The translations under genes were made by a program, and so were the position numbers. From an uncultured Collinsella sp. (GTDB lineage Bacteria > Actinomycetota > Coriobacteriia > Coriobacteriales > Coriobacteriaceae), in assembly GCA_900556285.1 (NCBI GenBank), contig USOF01000029.1, forward strand, positions 1 through 9,296: DNA of 9,296 bases. The letters run 5' to 3'. Shown here in pieces: positions 5,638 to 9,296 of this stretch. The stretch's first letter is position 1. Each line of letters starts with the position of its first letter. The notes under the pieces were generated by a model that was not told the origin of the DNA, did not search any database, and worked only from the letters and a program-made list of their open reading frames with translations.

Positions 5638-8600
5638 TTAGATAACCGTCACGCGGCCTTGGTTGCCGACGATGGCCTTTGCCTCTGCCAGCAGCGGAAT
5701 CGAGCGTGCATTGACCTTGGCCGGCACCTCGGCACGCAGCACGCGCCCGTCGACTTGCTCAATAAAGATCTCCACGCGGTCGCCGCCCGGGTTGGTGGTG
5801 AGCACCGTGGCCAGGCGCGCCATATTGCCCTGGCTAAATCGGCTGTTGGGCACCATGACCTCAAAGACCTTGGGCTTGTTTTTCTCCTCGCTAAGCTCCA
5901 GCGGCACAATCTCCTGCGCGATGATCTGGTCGCCGCGGTCCGAGCGCTCGAGCTTGCCCTTAATGCGCACAAACGCGTCGGACAGCTGCGCGCCGGTCTC
6001 GGGATCGACCTCGCCGTACAGATACCCCTCGGCCTCCTTGTAGGTCTTGGGGAACACCACGACCGTGGCCTCACCTTCCATGTCCTCGAGCTGCACGATG
6101 CCCATGGGGTCGCCGTTTTTGGTCACGCGCTTGGACACGCTCGAGACCATGCCGGCCCACCACAGCGCCTTGCCCTCGGGAATCTCCTGGTTGATGGTAC
6201 CGCCCGTGGGGTTTTGCACCTCATAGCCGGTGTCGATCTGCGAGAACGAGAAGTCGCGCGCTTTGCTAAGTGCATACTCAAACGGGCGCAGCGGGTGGTC
6301 CGAGACATAGATGCCCAGAACCTCCTTCTCCTGGCTCAGCTTAAGGTGGCGGTCCCATTCCTGGCCATCCGGATCGGGCACGCTCACCTCAAAGCCCGAG
6401 CCCTCAACGTCGCCAAACATATCGAAGAACGACGTCTGGCCGCTCGCGCGGTCCTTCTGGCGCTTTACCGCGGCATCGATGATGTTCTCGGGGTTGTTCT
6501 TGTCCACAAAGTGCATCATCTGGCGACGCGGATACCCCGTGGAGTCGAAGGCGCCTGCCTTGATCAGCGATTCGATCACGCGGCGGTTTGCCTGGCTCGA
6601 GTCCACGCGCTCGACAAAGTCATGCAACGTCTTAAACGGGCCGCCCGCCTCGCGCTCGGCGATAATCGCCTGTGCCACGCCGGTACCCACGCCGCGGATG
6701 CCGGCCAGACCAAAGCGCACGCCCTCCTTGGTAGCCGTGAACTCGGTACCGGACTCGTTGACATCTGGCGAAAGCACGGGGATACCGTCGTGACGGCATG
6801 CCGAGACGTAGTGCACGATCTTGTCGGTCTTGCCCGTGTAGGACGTCAGAACGGCCGCCATGTACTCGTGCGGATAGTGCGCTTTGAGCCATGCCGTCTG
6901 CATAACCAGAATGGCGTAGCCGGCGGAGTGCGACTTGTTGAAGGCGTAGGATGCGAACTCGAGAACATCGTCCCAAATCTTCTGGGCAACCTCGCGCGTG
7001 TAGTTGTTCTTGATAGCGCCGTTCATCCAGTGGTCGTAGGTGGTCTCGTCCGAGCCATCCTCCCAGTGGAGCACCGTCGACGTGAGCAGCTTAATCTTCT
7101 TCTTAGCCACGGGCTTACGGATACGCGAGTCCGATTCGCCCTTGGAGAAGCCGCACATCTCGACGGAGATGAGCATAACCTGCTCCTGGTAGACCATGGT
7201 GCCGTAGGTTTCGCCCAGGATGTCGTCCAGACGGTCGTCGTAGGAGACGGCCGGCTCCTTGCCGTTCATACGGTTGATGTAGGACGAAACCATGCCGGCG
7301 CCCAGCGGGCCCGGGCGGTACAGGGCGATCAATGCTACGACGTGCTTGTACTCGGTGGGCTTCATGTTCTTGATCGTGGCCGTCATGCCGGCGGACTCGA
7401 CCTGGAAGACGCCGGCGGTGTGGCCGGAGCCCATGAGCTTAAAGATCTCGGGGTCGTCAAAGGGAATCTCTTCCTCTTTGATGTCGATGCCGAAGTTCTT
7501 TTTGATGTTTGCCTTGGCCTTGGAGATAACCGTAAGCGTGCGCAGGCCCAAGAAGTCCATCTTGAGCAGGCCCATGTCGGCAACGGTATGGCCCTCATAC
7601 TGGGTAATCTCGACGCCGCCCTTGGTGTCGAGCTTGGTGGGCACGTGCTCGTTGACGGGGTCACGGCAGATCAGAACGGCGCACGCGTGCACGCCCTCGC
7701 CACGGGTGAGGCCCTCGATCGAGAGCGCCGTGTCGATGATGCGACGGGCGTCGTCGTCCTTTTTATAGGCCTCGGCAAAATCGGGGTTAAACAGATCCTC
7801 TTTGCCGGGTTGCTTGTCGAGCACCTGCTTGAGCTTGACCTTGGGGTCGCTCGAGACCATCTTGGACAGGCGCTGGCCCATGTAGACCGGGTAGTCCAGG
7901 ACGCGCGCGGCGTCGTTGATGGCCTGCTTGGCCTTAATGGTCGAGTAGGTGATGACGTGGGTGACTTTCTCGGGGCCGTAGAGCTGGCGAACGTGCTCCA
8001 CGACCTCGAGGCGCCGCTCATCGTCGAAGTCCATATCGATATCGGGCATCTCGGTACGCTGCGGGGACAGGAACCTCTCAAACATCAGGCCGTTCTCGAG
8101 CGGGTCGAACGCGGTGATGTTCATGGCGTAGGCGACGATAGCGCCGGCGGCCGAGCCACGGCCGGGGCCGACGCCGATGCCGTTGTCCTTAGCCCATTGC
8201 ACGTACTCGGCAACGATGAGGAAGTAGGCGGCAAAGCCCTTGTCGCAAATGACCTTGTATTCGTACTCAAAGCGCTCTTTGATGTTGACGCCGCCGATCT
8301 CGCGCGTGGCCCAGTCGTCACCGTAGTGCTGACGCAGGCCCTTCTCGCACTCGCGGCGGAACTGGCTCTCGTGCGTCTCGCCGGGATCGAGCAGCGGGAA
8401 GCGCGGCAGGATGATGGAGTCCCAGTCGAGCTCCACGTAGCACTTGTCGGCGATCTCGAGCGTGTTGTCGCAGGCCTCGGGGCAATACGGGAACATCGCC
8501 CGCATCTCCTCCTCGGTCTTCATGTAAAACTCCGAGCCGGTCATGCGCATGCGGTTGGGGTCGTCGACCTTGGCGTTCATGCCAATGCACATGATGACGT

Positions 8601-9296
8601 CCTGCACGGGCGCATCCTCGCGGCGCAGGTAGTGGAAGTCGTTGGTGGCGATGACCTTGACGCCCACCTGTTTGGCGATGTCGATGAGCGTACGGTCCAT
8701 CTGCTCGTCGGTCAGGCCGTTGTCGGTGGTGATGCCGTGTTCCTGGATCTCGATGTAAAAGTCGCCGGGGTCGAAGGTGTCGCGGAAGGTCTCGGCCCAC
8801 TTGATGGCGCCTTCCATGTCGCCGCGGTCGATGTATTTGGGGATGATGCCCGCGATGCAGGCGCTGGTGCAGATCATGCCCTTGGCGTGGCGGCGCAGGT
8901 TGTCGAGCGTCACGCGCGGCTTGTAGTAAAAGCCCTGCACGGCGGCCTCGGAAACCGTCTGCATCAGGTTGACGTAGCCCTCCTGGTCCTTGGCCAGAAG
9001 GATCATGTGGTAGAGCTCGGGCTTGTGGTCGCGGGCAAGGGTCTCGTCCGGCGTAAAGTAAACCTCGCAGCCAAAGATGGGCTTGATGACCAGGGGCGGC
9101 TTGAGCTCGTCGATGTTGCCCTTCTCGTCCCACATGGCCATGTCCTTCACATACTGGGCATGCTCGCGCGGGTTTTCCTCGGGATCGGGCTCCACCAGCT
9201 CGTCGCGGCGGTCCTTTTCCAAGAAGGCCTTGTCGTGGCTCCAGGTTTTGTACTCGGGCGTGTTGTGGTTGACGGCGTCGCAGGCCAGCGCCAGGT
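5638..9296 (-). CDS. dnaE: DNA polymerase III subunit alpha (DnaE), 5' end outside window
   Basis: The replicative polymerase catalytic subunit; 1218 residues are visible and the first part of the PHP domain is missing. Numbered from the window edge, the remaining PHP residues that line the metal site in actinobacterial enzymes are present (E77, H96, C146, D219, H221), which suggests a proofreading exonuclease. Palm features are GVGPGRGSAAGAIVAYA (374-390), the catalytic aspartates D420 and D422 in PDIDMDFD, and D580 in KMDFLGL. Helix-hairpin-helix repeats follow (about 861-897), then a clamp-binding-like motif QTSFF (953-957) and an OB-fold (about 1044-1135). Two oddities stand out. There is an extra charged segment of about 58 residues inside the PHP domain (about 11-68). 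The usual RRAMGKKK fingers motif reads RKPVAKKK (726-733), followed by about 18 extra residues. The full protein should exceed the usual 1150-1200 residues. An internal TTG at 9222 is not the start, because the frame stays open and homologous to the window edge. Confidence 0.95.
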   Translation of the reverse strand, partial: LALACDAVNHNTPEYKTWSHDKAFLEKDRRDELVEPDPEENPREHAQYVKDMAMWDEKGNIDELKPPLVIKPIFGCEVYFTPDETLARDHKPELYHMILLAKDQEGYVNLMQTVSEAAVQGFYYKPRVTLDNLRRHAKGMICTSACIAGIIPKYIDRGDMEGAIKWAETFRDTFDPGDFYIEIQEHGITTDNGLTDEQMDRTLIDIAKQVGVKVIATNDFHYLRREDAPVQDVIMCIGMNAKVDDPNRMRMTGSEFYMKTEEEMRAMFPYCPEACDNTLEIADKCYVELDWDSIILPRFPLLDPGETHESQFRRECEKGLRQHYGDDWATREIGGVNIKERFEYEYKVICDKGFAAYFLIVAEYVQWAKDNGIGVGPGRGSAAGAIVAYAMNITAFDPLENGLMFERFLSPQRTEMPDIDMDFDDERRLEVVEHVRQLYGPEKVTHVITYSTIKAKQAINDAARVLDYPVYMGQRLSKMVSSDPKVKLKQVLDKQPGKEDLFNPDFAEAYKKDDDARRIIDTALSIEGLTRGEGVHACAVLICRDPVNEHVPTKLDTKGGVEITQYEGHTVADMGLLKMDFLGLRTLTVISKAKANIKKNFGIDIKEEEIPFDDPEIFKLMGSGHTAGVFQVESAGMTATIKNMKPTEYKHVVALIALYRPGPLGAGMVSSYINRMNGKEPAVSYDDRLDDILGETYGTMVYQEQVMLISVEMCGFSKGESDSRIRKPVAKKKIKLLTSTVLHWEDGSDETTYDHWMNGAIKNNYTREVAQKIWDDVLEFASYAFNKSHSAGYAILVMQTAWLKAHYPHEYMAAVLTSYTGKTDKIVHYVSACRHDGIPVLSPDVNESGTEFTATKEGVRFGLAGIRGVGTGVAQAIIAEREAGGPFKTLHDFVERVDSSQANRRVIESLIKAGAFDSTGYPRRQMMHFVDKNNPENIIDAAVKRQKDRASGQTSFFDMFGDVEGSGFEVSVPDPDGQEWDRHLKLSQEKEVLGIYVSDHPLRPFEYALSKARDFSFSQIDTGYEVQNPTGGTINQEIPEGKALWWAGMVSSVSKRVTKNGDPMGIVQLEDMEGEATVVVFPKTYKEAEGYLYGEVDPETGAQLSDAFVRIKGKLERSDRGDQIIAQEIVPLELSEEKNKPKVFEVMVPNSRFSQGNMARLATVLTTNPGGDRVEIFIEQVDGRVLRAEVPAKVNARSIPLLAEAKAIVGNQGRVTVI

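Overview
This is a GC-rich stretch (by eye about 60 percent G+C or more) of an ordinary bacterial chromosome, with all four genes on the minus strand. Together, the sequence style, the actinobacterial look of the DNA polymerase III alpha subunit and a superoxide reductase typical of anaerobes suggest an anaerobic actinobacterium. My best guess is a gut Coriobacteriia member such as Collinsella. That placement is inference from memory of protein families, not a search result.

Read in the direction of transcription (high to low coordinates), the window holds four genes. First is dnaE (9296 to 5638), which enters through the right edge without its first residues. After a 28-base gap comes a SWIM zinc-finger / SNF2-family helicase (5609 to 2145), probably in the same transcript. 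A 165-base gap follows; it contains a strikingly symmetric inverted repeat (2013-2046). Next is a small class III-like superoxide reductase (1979 to 1617). A 117-base gap carries a strong hairpin with a short T-run (1541-1571). Last is a NAD+ synthetase-family protein (1499 to the left edge), whose 3' end lies outside the window.

The genes do not form one obvious pathway. dnaE replicates the chromosome. The SNF2 protein is a double-stranded DNA translocase that may act in replication or repair. The superoxide reductase detoxifies superoxide in an oxygen-sensitive cell. The NadE-like protein looks like NAD metabolism, but it lacks the expected residues in both active sites.

The best lead is this last gene. 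It is an intact reading frame of at least 499 codons that keeps the two-domain layout of glutamine-dependent NAD+ synthase. It has lost the Glu-Lys-Cys glutaminase triad and the SGGxDS ATP-pyrophosphatase loop, so it is probably a pseudoenzyme or a repurposed paralogue. DnaE also shows an insertion in the PHP domain and a rewritten fingers motif. I saw no mobile element, CRISPR array, tRNA, rRNA or defence island.
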